From NCBI GenBank assembly GCA_022266195.1, contig WHVY01000001.1, positions 6,448,001-6,512,000 of the forward strand: a stretch of DNA of 64,000 nt, given 5' to 3'. The position numbers and the translations under genes are program-made. The number at the start of each line of letters is the position of its first letter. The first letter of the stretch is position 1. Below, in pieces: positions 21,964 to 36,900 of this stretch. The notes beneath the pieces were generated by a model. It ran no database searches and was not told the origin of the DNA. It saw nothing but the letters and a program-made list of their open reading frames with translations. Source of the DNA: Tetranychus cinnabarinus (lineage: Eukaryota; Arthropoda; Arachnida; Trombidiformes; Tetranychidae).

Positions 21964-24900
21964 AGTGGCTTGACTTTTAATCAATTTTGTTTTTTATACG
22001 CGGGTAACAACTGGTTAAATGGACCAGAATGGTCAATTACTACTGAACTGAACAGTGTTTTTATTACTAGCTAAACTTAGAACTTTTTGTTCGCATTCAA
22101 ATGACTTGCTCAGCTAAATTGGACGCAATTTAAGCAGCAATAATGGAACAACTTCTGAGATTTTGAACTTTTACCAAATTACCCATGCATTACAAAAGAA
22201 TTCAATGGTTATTATTTCTCAATTAGAAGTTAGCATGTGTTTAATTCCAAGTGATATTTTTGCTTAAAATTGCGATTTGCTCTATATATAGTATATTGAC
22301 CAAAACTGAGTCCTACGTTAACAGCTGAAAAATTGAATGACCTAACAATCGATAGCTCATCACGAAGAACTACATCACTTTATCGTGTCAGCTGCTCTTA
22401 ATATGAACAAAACCAGCTTCAACTTTAGAGCACAATTATGGCCAAACAAAACTAAGACCCATCATGGATGTCAGCAGACGTATCTTATTGATAAAAACTG
22501 TATCAAATAGCTCAAGATTTTCGTCTATGAATAGAAATAGCTTTATTCGTATCTTGAATGTCGTGCAAACGAATTTCGTTGCAGCAATTGTTTCAAAAAG
22601 ATAACCTTTGAGCTTTTCTCCCATGGAAATTCAGTAAATTTCCCTTTAAGCAACTCCAGAACACATTAAAGTGTTATGACTGCTAACTTTTAGCGTAAAT
22701 TAAGCAGATCAAGTTACAATCAATAATATGCATTTAAGCTAATTTGATGATAACTTCATTTAATTTTCAAGTTTTGAAAAGCTTGAAACTCTTCAACAAA
22801 AAGACTATTTGAGTCTCTGTTGTTGTAAAGAAGAGGCAAATCAAATTCTGAGTCTAATTATGTGAATAAAAATGAACTCAATTAAGTCAAACTTCACAAG
22901 AAATATCATCAACAATTTTACATTTCACTCCCAATAATTTGAAGCCTCCAAGCTATAAACCAAATGGTGAAGTGTTTTCACTCCAATATTAATATTTCAC
23001 TTGAAAATGGTTAAACAGAAAAGGCAATCCAAAAGACAAAACTAAGTCAACAAGCAATCCATTAATTGAAAAGCGTAATTGCATATTCAGTTGATTATTA
23101 CGTTTAAATGAATGTAATTAGCTTTTCTCCATCAACATTCACATTTCTCATTAATTCCTAAATAATGGATTCTTTAAACAAAAAATCTCTCAAAATGATT
23201 AGAAAAGAGGTTTTCAAAAAAATTCACGCAAAATTTTCATTCTTCACCAGAAAAGATGAATCCATGAAATTGGTTGACAAGTGAAAGATATTGCAAAACG
23301 AAACTTATTTTGTCCAATAATTAGTTTTTCCATTCAATACTTTTATCGAAATGCGGAAAAGATTCAGAAAGAATTCCTTTTATTATCATTGTTATAGTTT
23401 ACTGTATTAACAAATTGATTACCTGTCAAGTTATTGAATAAACTCGGAGTGAAAACAGGGAGTGAAAAGTATTTCATTATATTTGACAGAAGAGATAATT
23501 TTTTTTTCTCTCAGCAAATTTTGGTTCCCTTGAGTTGTGAACATTTTTTCAACACAAACTCTGTTTGATATTCAACAAGTTGACTCTCATTTCCTGATCT
23601 TAATCAAAAATTTAATTATTCAATGTTTCAAAATGATAATTAATCGAAAAGAGATAATTTCATGGAAAAAAAACTTTCCACGTTTTCATGTTCATTGAAT
23701 GTTCATAATCTAATTTTCATTATCTTTAACCACTTTTTTTGCACCCAAACATTGAACATGAAAAGTTCATTTTTTTCACCAAAACCTAACCTTTTCCAGA
23801 TCGATAATGTTTGATGTAAAAATAATGCAACAAAGGGTCAACATTGAATATCATTATTTAGATTCATCGGTCGTACATTTGGCCAGTTGATGCCAACAGT
23901 CGAGACTGGGTAAAGTCACGTTCGTAGTTGAACTTTGAATTTAAATTGAATCAGAAAAGAAGAATTTTTTTCTCGTAAATTTGGAAACTTCGCTTTTCTG
24001 CTTGAAATTTAACTAAAAGCATAAACGAAATAAAATGTTTGAATTTTACGAGATAAATGTTGAGTATTAACCTGGAAAGATGGTTTCCAATAAAACATTA
24101 ATGTCTAAATGGTTGATGAAAGTTGAAAAGGATTGATGGTTAAATTTAATAGAAAATTTTTTTTCTCCAGCAAAAAATCATTTGATTTGTACAAGGTTCT
24201 GTTCAGCTTATTCTTGCTCTTCACATCTTCAAATTTGATATTGTCATTATTCAATAATATTATTTGACTAAAACATTATTCTTTATCATATTCAAATGTT
24301 AAATTGAATTTAAAGGTTACAAAAAGCCTTGAGGGTTATATTGAACAACAATTGAATTTCATCTTTCAGCTAGAAAACAAAGCCAAGATTAAACATGACG
24401 TTAAACACCATTTTCAATCTTGACTTTGTTCAATTTCACATTCAATTAGATTTAAATTTTAATCAACCGTTGCTAATGCTGTTTAAAATTAAACTTTTAT
24501 CCCAATCAAATCAACTCAACCCACGAAAATAAACTCCCAGTCACTGGGAAGAATTAGTTTTTTTTTAAAAAAAGCCTTTGCATCAACATGAAAAGACTTG
24601 CCATTCAGAGATAACATCATTTTATGTCAGAACCAAGAGACTTTTTTGATCCAACAAGCAATCAGTTTGATCACTTAAAAGATCGCATCGCCGGTAGGAC
24701 TTGACATGATCTTGGCTCAGCTTTGCTAGCGACTTCAGTTCTGATACAGATCTGGTTATCTCGTTAGTCACAATATTGATGAAATATAAAGTGATTGTTG
24801 GTCTTTGAGGCGACAAATTATTCATTCAATTTCGATTGAAAATAAATCTCATCCAGTGAACAACAGACTTTTTTGGTTAAAATAAATCTAATTCCAATTT

Positions 24901-27900
24901 GATTTGCTCATTGCAAATAAACAATTAAATTTGATCAACTGAATCATTCATTTTCGAGTAATCATTTCATCAAGCATTTCTTTTCCTGTTTCTTCTTGCA
25001 AAGAAAAAATCAATGTAACTTCACCTTTGGAGTGAAAAAAAATCCAAAAATATATTCATTCATTGTCAGCTGGGAAATGGATGAACAAAAAATTCACTCT
25101 TTTTCCTTCATCATCATCTTAATCTTATTTTGTTTCCTGGTGTGCTTCAAAAAAGTATATCAACAAAGGAGAAAGAAAAAAAAGGTTAAAAAACTTGAAA
25201 ATTTGCACACAAATTGAACTTTAAAAGGACAACCAAAATATGGATCGACACTTTTTCCCAATCTAGATTTGAGTCCAAATATTCATTTTTTGCAACAGAA
25301 ACCAAAGGCGAAACAAAAATCTGGTTAACTTTGGTAATCATGTGAATGCACATTGGATGAACTGTAATCCTGAGAGCAAAAAACTGATCAAGTTTGACAA
25401 AAAAAGAGTACAATTTGTTCGACTTTTGGGAAATACTTTTCATTGAAAAAACAAAGTTACATTGAAAACCAGTTGCATTTTAAACCATTGATAATCATTT
25501 TCATTCTGATCTGCAAATGAATTCACTTTCGCTTTTCCATTTACTTGATGTATTTACTATCAACTAATATAAATAAAATTATAATGACACTGATATTCCA
25601 TTAAGCTGCCTCTTACCGCTCTTCCATCACCATCATCAACATCTTCATCTCTTTTCCCTGTTTCCCATCATCTTCTGGTTTGCATCATGAAACTTGGTTA
25701 AACCTGAAAAGTTGCAACATGAAATACATGCTAATATCACTTTAATAATAATGACAATATTAATATTAATGGATAATGAATGATGAAAAGAAAGTGCAAA
25801 GAGTCAAAAGTTAATCTTGATTGTTGAGACTTTTCAATACCCAAATGATTAACAAGGAGAAAAGAGGAGAAAATCGTTGAACTTGAATTTTTTGCTTCCA
25901 ATCAACTTTTCTCTCTCTTTTAAATTGTTTCACCAGCTTTAATGAGTTATCATTGCTAATTAGATTGATGTAAGGAAGAAGAAGATGAAGACTAAAAGAT
26001 GGTTGACAGGGAAAAAAGAGATTCTTGTTTGTTCGCTTCAACTTGCACTGATACCTTTGACTTGGGTTAATTTAGTCGACTTGAGAATACATTTTATTGA
26101 AAAAATTGAACTTTGATAATTAACCAAATTGGCTATATAATGCTGCTTTTGTTGTGGTTTCAAGCAAATTATTATTAAGATGTTGAAGAGTGAACAAAAG
26201 ATGAATGATTATCAAACAATAGCAGGATGATGTCAAGTGTATTATGAAAAGTGAATTATAATGGAGAGTGGATAAAAGTGTAAGGCCAAAAGGGATGAAA
26301 GAAGTGGGTAAAGAGGGAGAAATGAAATTATATGTAAACCTCATAAAAGATATCTTAACAGTTGACATCATTGATGCTCCAAAAATTTGCTATATTAATT
26401 AAAAGCTATTATTAAATTTTTTCGCCTCAAAATATCTTCATCTTTATCCATTGCCTTTTCAAGGGTTTTCATATTCAACTTTTCCTTTTATCACAACAAT
26501 CAATTAGATCAATCAATCAATCCCGTTTTCAACCGTTTATTCAACCTCTCAACCTTATTAAACTTCATTCATGTTCACATAAACATTCAACAGTTGATCA
26601 ACACTTTTCAAGTGATCTCAACCAGTTTTCAAATTAAAAAGTCAACAGCACTCATTAGCTTGACCAGGTTAAAAACACAAAAGTTTTTGTAAACAAAATT
26701 GAAATTAAAATCGAAGAGAATATGAATCTTTCAAGAATAGTTCGTTTGAACTGAATATTCAAATTCGTTTTTGTTTTATCCAATTTTGTCCATTATAAGT
26801 CCTTAAAATCTGATGGATTCGTAAAAGACTTTGTTTCCCTTCTTGGCTCAAGTTCAAACCTTTTTGTGCGAGTTCATCAAATAATTGTTTTAACACTTTG
26901 GGTTGTGCATTTAATAGACTGTTAATCATTGCTGGTAAAACTGGTCAAAACTCTCGAGTAAAGGATGAAAAGAAATGGTTAACTTGGATATCGGTTATTT
27001 GTCTTATTTGTATCTTTCTTGCTACTACATAAGTCTATTAGGTTGATATCTTAATAACTCATGGAATCACTGGTGGACTTTGAGGTTCTCATGTCATTAG
27101 CCAACTCCAAGGCATGATGAACCATTTTTTGCACTCCAAGTCAATCATCTTAATGTTTCTCTAGTTATTACATTAACATCAAAACTGAATAATCTAGACT
27201 TGGCAAAAGTTTTCGCAAAGTGCGATAATCTAATGGTCAACCTAACTCGTTGAGCGTCACAAAACTAAACACAACAGAAAAGTTAAAATTCAAAGTCGAT
27301 TTTCCCTATTCTTTTCCGTCTCAATCATGACTTGTACATCGACCATTCTGTACTCTACTTTATTTCATTATTAATACCGTTTCCAAGTTTATCATCATGG
27401 GTTAAGCCTGATCTTGACCAAAGAATCAGGTTAATTTCCCTTGAGATTGAATCGAGAATCAGATCAATTTTATCTTCTTATTTCCTTTTACTTTTCACTT
27501 TTCATCCCATCTTTTTCATCATCATCACCAGTCTATTTAAACATCACCCAACAAGACCAACAAGACCAACAATGAGGTTTATCGCTAATAACTGCTGATC
27601 TGTACAAATACACAAATAAACAGTTTGACCAAAAAGTTGGAAATCTTTTCAAACCAACTTTTCTGGTTAAACTTTTAACCAGAAACAAAACCAAGAAACA
27701 GAAAACATTAACATCAACAATTGAGTTCAATTAAAACCTTTGAGAATCGTTAATTACTTTGGGATTGATTCAACTTCACTCTTGTCATTTAAATCATTTA
27801 CCAATTTCAAGCTTAAAAATCAGTTTCCATTTGAAATGCCATTTACCTTTTGTAATCTAGTTTCAATTAAATCGTAACTTGATTTGATTAAAAGACTTGA

Positions 27901-30900
27901 AAATGACGGCAAATTGCTTCCATTCATTATAAACTAAATTTAATTACTTTTATTTCTTTAATTTACTCAACTATTCTAAACTGAGACAACATCAATTCAC
28001 TGGTATTATATTAATTTGCTGTAAAGCCAAAACACAATCCCTTTACTGTTCAAGATTGAACAAATTTTTCAGCTTTTGCCTAACATTTCATTAAACCTTA
28101 AAACCATCTCAATAGTAAATCAAAGGGAACAATTTATTTAATCCTGTTAAAGCTTTTCAATCTTTTTAATAGCATTGCAATGAAATAAGATCAAAAGTGA
28201 GAAACAAAAACATTCACAATTAACTAGATATTAAACTGGATCAATTAGAGGATAAACAGATGAACAAAAAGTGTTCAATTAAACAAGTTGAAGGGAATGA
28301 CTGAGAATGACTGGGAATGAATTGAAAACTTGATTTAACTAATCATTTCATATCACAATTGATGGTTGAATGGAAAACAAAACAGTGAAAAGTGACTTGT
28401 AATAACAGGAATGAAAATAAATGAAATGCCAGGGCAAACAATGAACAGCTTTTGTGGTGCGTTTAATCAATGTAAATACCTTTAATTAACTTTCAAGCTG
28501 AATAGCCGCAAGGTTAGTTAAACACCAAGCCTACAAGCCTGGGTTAGGTGACACTTTTCAAATGATCAAATCAATGGAATGAGCAACTTATAGATTCTCC
28601 ATTCAGAGTTGATCAATTTGTCAATACAGTTCGCCCTGTGAGCCTTTATCATTCACTATCATTGATCAAGAGCTAGAAAATTGAAAGCTCAACAACTGAA
28701 CACTTCGATAAATATCTTTGCATATCATTCCATCATTTATTTTCTTTGAAACTGAAACATGGCTTTAACAATCATCTATTTATCCCGAGTTTCGTAAACT
28801 TTCAAAATTCTCTTTCCTCAAAAGTTAAGTTAAGGAACAAAATCTGGTTTCATCTTTCAAATCAAGTTTTGGAAGTCTTAAACGTTTCTTAAATTCAATG
28901 TTTAAAGGCCAAAACAGTAGCCGAAGTCAGTACTGAATTAACCAAGATTATGGCTTAGAAAACTTTAGAAACAGTTCTAAATCAATGATCTCAATTGATT
29001 TCAAGAAAACAAACTAAAACTTCTGAATGTTAGAGATTGAAAGATTCTTGATTCTATTACAAATGCATCGAAGTTTTAACATAAATGTTTGATCTAAATC
29101 TGTATTCGGCACCTTTAAGTGCGATGTTTATCTCGTCTTTTGGCATAAATTGAATTTAGTTTGGAGTCGAAAAGGTCGGTCAAAAGTTTAAGCTGTTTGA
29201 GGAATGAATCTGTTTGAATAAAGTGAAACGAATGTACTCTGGATGAGTTATTTCTGTGGGAAAATATGCTTTTATTGAATCTTGCAATGGTACAAGAGTC
29301 AGAAAAGTAAATCGTAAAAATAAATTACAAATTGTTCAAGTTGGAAGCTTTACTGAGCCAACAAATTGCAAGGGAATGAAGGAAAACAAACAATCCAAAA
29401 ACCAATTGATATTGAGACTTGTTTTCATCACTTTTTTGTTCATCATTCATGTTCATCTGAGCAATTTAAATGTTACCTGGGTAATGATGAATTTCCAGGT
29501 AATACAGAATGTGAAGAATGTCAACTGTTGATTCCAATGAGATGTGCAACTCAATAAAGGAGTAAAATGAAAATCTTAGTTTACTCATTGCTGTTTGCTT
29601 GCTTGAACATTTACATATGATAGAGTTACTTTCCTCTTCTGGAAAAAGGTAAAATTGATTTCATCAAGAGTAATTCTTGGAAGAAGGAGAAGAAGGAAAA
29701 ACATTGTTGCCGAGTTATTCAATATTACATCCATTCATCCATCCATCATTATCATCAGTAGCAACAACATTTCAAACTATAGTTTCTTACATTTCATCTC
29801 AATTCAATTTGATCCATAAACAGACAACACTTTCCTCCAACTATTGATTCACTTTTATTATTGTTATTTCATTCATTCCCTTGCAATATTGACAATAGCA
29901 AAAAAGCTAATTTGCAATCATTCAGGTAAAAAAACCTTGTTTTTGATCAACCAAAGCAGGTACAGAATCATGTAGAATCGTGGAAAGAGAAAGAAAAAAA
30001 ATAATTCAATTCTAAATTGTTTTCCCAAGTAGCAATAATAATATCAATGAATATTCATTAACCAAATTCAACATCAATAACTTGCAATATTAAACTGTAA
30101 ATTTAATCATAAATTGTTGCTGCTTAACCGTAGTGAAGCTTGGCTTCATGCTTATTTATTGTTTTTTATTCACTCAATTATCATGGAAACATGCAAAGTC
30201 AAGTTTCGCTATTAAACAAATGTTTTGCCATCTTTAACCATCCTAATACAATTGCTTTAACGGCAAACATTAACTTTGTTACCTTTGAAATGTTCAACCA
30301 GTCAATCATTTTAATATCAATTATTATGATCCAAAAGTTGATGCTCGAAGACGAAACTTTCTTCGAAAACGAAACCATCTTTTTGTACACAGCAGCTTAG
30401 ATGATGACCATCGATGCAGCATGTGACCTGTGTTAATTAATTGAAATTATGTCACTCAACAGAAACAAAATGCTATGAGCAAAGGCATCAGGATATTGCT
30501 ATCCAGATCGTAGAAATACTTTGCAGGATGTTTCTTTCCTTTTTTAAGGCTGATATTGCAAAGGAATTGTTAGGGAAGTTTGCTTAAAGGGTCAACATGT
30601 CCAATACATAATGACTGGTAACCAAATATTGCATTAGAAAAAAGTTTCTCGCATAGTTTCTAGTCGTTTTCAATAGCGAAAAGTGAATCCTAACTGCTTT
30701 AAAATGCTAGAGTTTCGAGGTTTAAAGACTTTTTGGTTCTATGAAAATCTTAGATGGAAAAGCCTTGGACATTGACAAACCATCCATTAGTTATTTTCAA
30801 CGTTGTTTGCAGGAATCGATTCTGGCTTCAAATGGACACAACTAAGCTCATTGATACTTTCGCCAGGAAAGGAAATAACAATGTTATTACAATGTTTTTA

Positions 30901-33900
30901 GAGTCAAACTTAAGCATATTAACATTATTTGGAGTTGATGTTTGATTAAATTATGAATATTAATTTGATGGCGAAAAATGAGAAATTGGATTAATATTTG
31001 ATTCAATTAAGAAATTACATTTGATCTCAACATTGATTGTTAATTTAATAGATGACAAAAATTGTGATCTCAATTTAAGGTTACAATGATTAGGATAGTG
31101 ATGAACGACTTTCTTTTCATGTAAATTGTTGGATCAATTTTACCTAATGTAATAAGATGTAATCAACAAATTCTTGTACTTTTACACTGACATTAGCAAA
31201 TAAGATGATTAATATTATTACCTGGACAACAATTTAATGGCAATTAAACGATCGGAATTTCGAATGCTCTTCCTTTAGCAAACTCCGAGAAAAAGAGAAA
31301 CAATCATTTTCATTCAACATCTTATTCACTTCAAAACTTTTCAAACAAAGTTTATGTTTAAAAGATTTCAAGAAAATTGTAAAAACTTAAAATCAATTGT
31401 GTTTACGATTAAATTGTTCACTCTAAAGCTATCGAAATGATCATGTTTTCAATGCAAAACACTTTACTCTGTTAAATAAACTGGAAATTTTGTTATTCAT
31501 TTTGATTACAAGAAAATTGGCCAAACATTTGATTCAATTATATTTAGTGTTGACTTGAAATTAACCAGTTTAACCTAATTGACTTGTTTAATAATTATTT
31601 GCAGTGAACCTTGGCTACAAGTTATTAGCTTTGTTAAATTGGCAACAATTTTGTTTCTTTTCATTTCCATTGTAAATATGTAAAGATGGTTAATTCAATT
31701 AACCGTGATCAACTGTAATTGCAATACTAAAACAAAATAACTCATTTGTGTTACAACATTCAATTGAATGTTGAACAAATACTTTTGACTAAAATTGATA
31801 TTCTTGCATTAAAAGTGTATTTGAATAGACTAACGATAATCTTGGAAGGGATTGAGTTGTTTAAAGGATTTGCCAAACAAAATGTTCAGAATAAAAAAGC
31901 AAATCTTGTCATCCAACATTGTCATTTGTGTTTACTTTTTCAGGCTTTTTTCTGCGATTAACAGCAAAGTTTCCAAGACAACATTTCCACTGCTTTTAAA
32001 CAAATTGTCAAATCAAAGGTTTCCAACATGATTGATGGAACTCTTTACACTTTGATTGTTGATCCGAATCTAAAAAACATTTGGAAACTCTGATCAACTT
32101 TCAATCGATAAATTTTTCTGTTGAAATTTAATTTCCATTCGAGTTATCCCAATAAGTGTTAATCAGTTTCGATTCAATTTAAAGCGAAATGGTTTTCACG
32201 ATTCTCTGAAAAGCTCGTCGAATATCGAATGTCTTGAAACCTTTTGCAACCTTGTGGGTTCGAGGCTTTTCAATCATTTCAATTAAATATCAAAATACGA
32301 TCAACAATGAAAAGATTGAATAACTGGTTAAAACGTTCAACTGACAGAATTGAGATTTTATTAAAAAATAAAGATCTTGAACCTTTTTCTTCCACTTATT
32401 TCTTGATCATTTTGTTAATCTTCTTGTCAATGATATTTAACTTACTTTGTTCATGAAGGTAAACCATGGAATGAGTTGAAAAGTTGTTCAAGAAGCACTT
32501 AAACTTGCTCATGTTAGCTCATCTTGTCCATCATCATAACCGTCATCATCATCATCACACAAGGAATGTTCATCTGGCAAAAGGTTTTACCTCAAGAAAT
32601 GTTTATCAATAGCTAAAGCAAAATTATCGAGATAACTTCTTATTTCTTTTTTTATATTTCTTCTCCTTCTTGCCTCCCTGTCAACCAGTTTCTCGATTCT
32701 ACTGAAGATGAACTTTTTCTCAGCTTCAACTTCACTTTAATGATGAAAATGTTGAGACAGAAAGAAGCTATCAAAATGGCGTAATAATAACATTTAGAGC
32801 ACAATTTAAGGTCCAATTTACCTTTTCATTGACATGAAGCAAAAGAAGAGACGAAAAGAAAAAGATTTCCTTTAAATTTAATGTTATTTGCTCAAAAATT
32901 CACTTAATTTTAGTCATTAAAGCACAAAATTGTACAGATTTTTGTCCAAAATTCATTTTTCCTTTTCTCTAAAAACAGTATTTTCTCAGCAAACCAGTTT
33001 CATCACAATTAAAGTGAATTGAATAAAATTACAGATGAATGGTTTTCGTTTGAACATGAATTAGTGTTTAATCTCAATCTGAAGATATTAATTTCCTTCA
33101 AGTTGTTCAAATTGTTCAAGTAAAATGAACATTGATTGAACTTGTTCTCAAATTTCAAAGCTTTATTAAGCTTTTATCATCTCAAATTTTACACTTGAAA
33201 TTGAAAAGAAAAGTTGAATGAAAATCAATTTACTTTTAAATGAAGCAACACTTTAACCCGACAATTGCCACAGAAGAGAAGTTTTGATATTTTCGACTGA
33301 CCATGTTGACCATGAAACAACAATATATTGATTAATTATTTTACAATTTGATAACAAGTTGAAGGTACAATTGAAAGTGTGTTGAAGGAAGAAAAAGGTT
33401 GTTAAAATATAGCTTTTCTTGTATCATCAAATCAAATCAATTCAACTACAATTGAACCCATAACAACGAAAAAAAATATCAAAAGCATTTTTTTCCTTTC
33501 ACTTCCTTTTCAATATTGATTCTGTTGATTTTGATCAAAAATGAAATGTAATAAATTTCTGTATAATCCATTGTCAAGAGAGAAAATAAGGTTAAATAGA
33601 AATTCATTCTGATAAACTTTACTCCCAGCTTTACCTAGAAATAAAATGATAAGATTTATGTCAAAATTTTGGAAATGAAAATAGTTTACAGAGTTGGAGT
33701 AATGAACAAAAATCTGAAACGGAAAATGATGTTAATGTTGTTGCCTGATGATGAGAGGAAAGAGAATCCAATGTTGCCTGTCAATCTGAATACAGCAAAT
33801 TCCCTGTTGACTGGAAGGTGAAGTTAAAAAAGTAATATACATAAATCGTATTAACTTTGCTTTAGGTTTTTCTTTGTTGTTGCTGTTTCAGTTGCTTGAT

Positions 33901-36900
33901 ACAAAAACCATGACCTGATTTGGAATTTGAAAAGCTTATTATGTTCGCTTGTTCAATTGAAACTTTGAGTTCACTTTACCCTTGAAATTTGTCATTTGAC
34001 TGACTGGTTAAGTACATTGTATTACTTTCGACTTGCCCCTCAAATAACTTGCTAAATGATGTAATCTGGATTGATGAACAGTAAATGTTGAGAAGCAAAA
34101 AATTGACACTTTTGTTTCAGACAGCAATTCATGGCTGTCACAACTGTAATCTGGAAATGAAGAGCAATAAACAGCTTATCTTTGATAGGAACGGTAAACC
34201 ATATTAACAGGAATTAACTTTGATCATCAAATGTATCATTGTTAAAGTACATGATCATCTTCAGGTTTTGACGTTTCGCAAGAATCTCTCGTTATTAATG
34301 GCTGCCGAAAAATTAAATTGAAAAATGGAAACAAAAATACGATTTCACTCACAAGTTTGTTATTTCCATACCAAGCAGAATTTTTGTGTTTTATGCTCAT
34401 CATATCGATCATTTCAACACTAATTACTGTTTGAAATCAATTTTTTCTGTACCAAAATACAACTCATACGAATCTCCAAGGTTCTGACAATGAAACTGCT
34501 CGATTCATCTTTCATTGTTTGCATTAAAAGTATTTATAAGCATATCGAGTGAAGTACTGACCAGTTCCTTTGAGCATAAACAATGACTTGTAAAAGCAAA
34601 GTGAAAACCAATCCGTGACCAAACATTTAGAAACCATGAAATGAATCTTGTGATTCCAATCTGAAACTAAATTAATGAGAACATAAAATAAAGTTAATTC
34701 TTATCATTTCTTTCATGAACTTTTATTGCATAAACTCCTAAAAATTTGAATTGCAATTATTTAGCGCAACAAGCGATAGAAATATTGCAATATTAGCAGA
34801 AAAATCGAGCTCAATTACGACTCAATCGAATATGAACATTTTAAAATGTCAATTTTACGATTGATCAAGTTTTAAACGAGTGAAATCAACTCAATCAGCG
34901 AGACAAACTCGCAAACAGAATTTTAAAAGCAAAAAGAAATAATTTCTCATAAGAAGCAATTCTAGTCAATTTAATGAGAGTTGAAAACTCAAAATTAAGC
35001 TAAGAAATGAAACTAAATTATAACTTTGTTCAACTTCGCACGACTTCAAACAATTGAAGTAACAATTGTTGCATTTATGAACTTTGAGTTATTAGTGAAT
35101 GAACAGACTAAACAAAAAAGGCAAAGACTATTATAAAACTATTCAATTGAATAAGAGAGAAAATAATTTCTCCTTCTCTTCCCATTCCCTGTATGTGGTT
35201 ATGAATTTTCACTTACCATGGTTAACAAATCTAATAATGTCTATCAATGTAAAATAAACTATTTTCACTTGCAGTGATTTGGTGAAAGTAAAACCTTCGC
35301 TGGAAGAAATGAAGAGTAAAAAGTTATCAAATATACTTTTCAATGTTCATAACGATCTAATAGCTAACCATTAATATTTAGTACCGGAAAAGTGACTTTC
35401 TATCAAATATTGAAAAGCATCTTTTATGGTTAAAGTTGAATTAAATTAAGTTCAACTTTACATTTCAGTTTAAGAGTCATTTCTCATTGAAACTTAGCCA
35501 TTTATAAACTTTATTGGGTTCAGTTTGCTTTGATGAATTATTCATTATTAATGTTCATCTCTAGTTGAGTCTATCAATTATTGTAGTCGTTAATTGTGGT
35601 TAAACCAGCAACTTTCATTGTCTTCTGTCTTTGTAAGTTGAAAAACTTGGGCAAACAAGCTTCATCTTTAATTATTTATGAACACTGAAAAGGTGATATT
35701 TATATTCATCTCATGATGTTTTGTTTGCTTTTACATATTTAGTTGATTGTTTAAATGAATTGACCGTTATTGTTTAACTCCTTCTGTAATTGCAAAGCAA
35801 TTCAATTATAATAGAGTTGTTAAGGTTTGTTCATAATGTTTACCTTTTTGTTATGCTAATTTTGGCTTCATTTTTGCGTTTTTCCTTCGCTTCTCATCAT
35901 AATTGCTGTTCAACATATTTTTTTAATCAAATTAACTTTTGATTAACTTGTTTGCATGTGAACCTGGCAGTTGTCATTTTTCCCTTCAACCCACAGTTTT
36001 GGGTGACAGTTGAATTGCCTTATTTGAATCGATGTTTAATTTAAATGCAAGTTGAGGGTTCTTTGAGTATTTACAGTTTATGTGCAATTGGAATAAACTT
36101 TTAGAGCAAAAAAAAGGCTAAAAACAGATCAAATTTACCAATATCAATCTCATGTTAATGTTTTGAATAAATGACAAATAAATCTTTTGTATTCTTATCC
36201 TTTCAACAGAAACATTTAATTCAATTCAAAAATCATTGTCATAAATATTCAATTTTACAGAAAATTTCGGTAAATGCAATGCAAAAACAAATGATAACTG
36301 TCAGGAATGAAATTGGAAGCAATGATATCATTTCCCTGAAACATTCCAAGTATTCATTTTCAATTCATTCCTCGTTATCGTCATAATCCAAGCAGTCAAG
36401 ATTGCAATGAAAACAAAAGGATACGAGGAGAAAAATGCTAAATGCATTGGATTATCAACTAAAGAATCAACGAAATTGGTTGGTAAAGTAGTTTTACTCG
36501 TTGAGACTAAACACGGCTTGCTACAAAAAATTGAAAAGGTTGAGATTCAAACCGAAATAGCTTGAAATCCTTGAATAGCTTGAAGTTCTGCTACAGCTAT
36601 TTATCCATGTAAGGTTACATCCATCTCCATACCTAAACATAGTGACGGATAGGCTCATAATTTAAGCCAGAAGTCGATTGAGTCGTTGATTTTGTTTCAT
36701 TTTGTGCGTTGATTTTGAGTCGATGGTAATATAACAACAAATTGAATAACAAAAATGTTTGAACTGAAGATCGGTTTCTCAAGATTGTAATCTGTACTTC
36801 GAAAGCACAATAAGCATATGAAGAGCAATCACCTCGATATGGTTTTCGACCTGTTTTACTGATTGCAATAAGAGGTGTGACTGTTGGCTCGGGAGATGGA

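Noticed and set aside
30754..30945. 63-codon frame with internal acceptor-like TTTGCAG
   Set aside because: Two alternative frames are equally plausible and neither matches a known protein.
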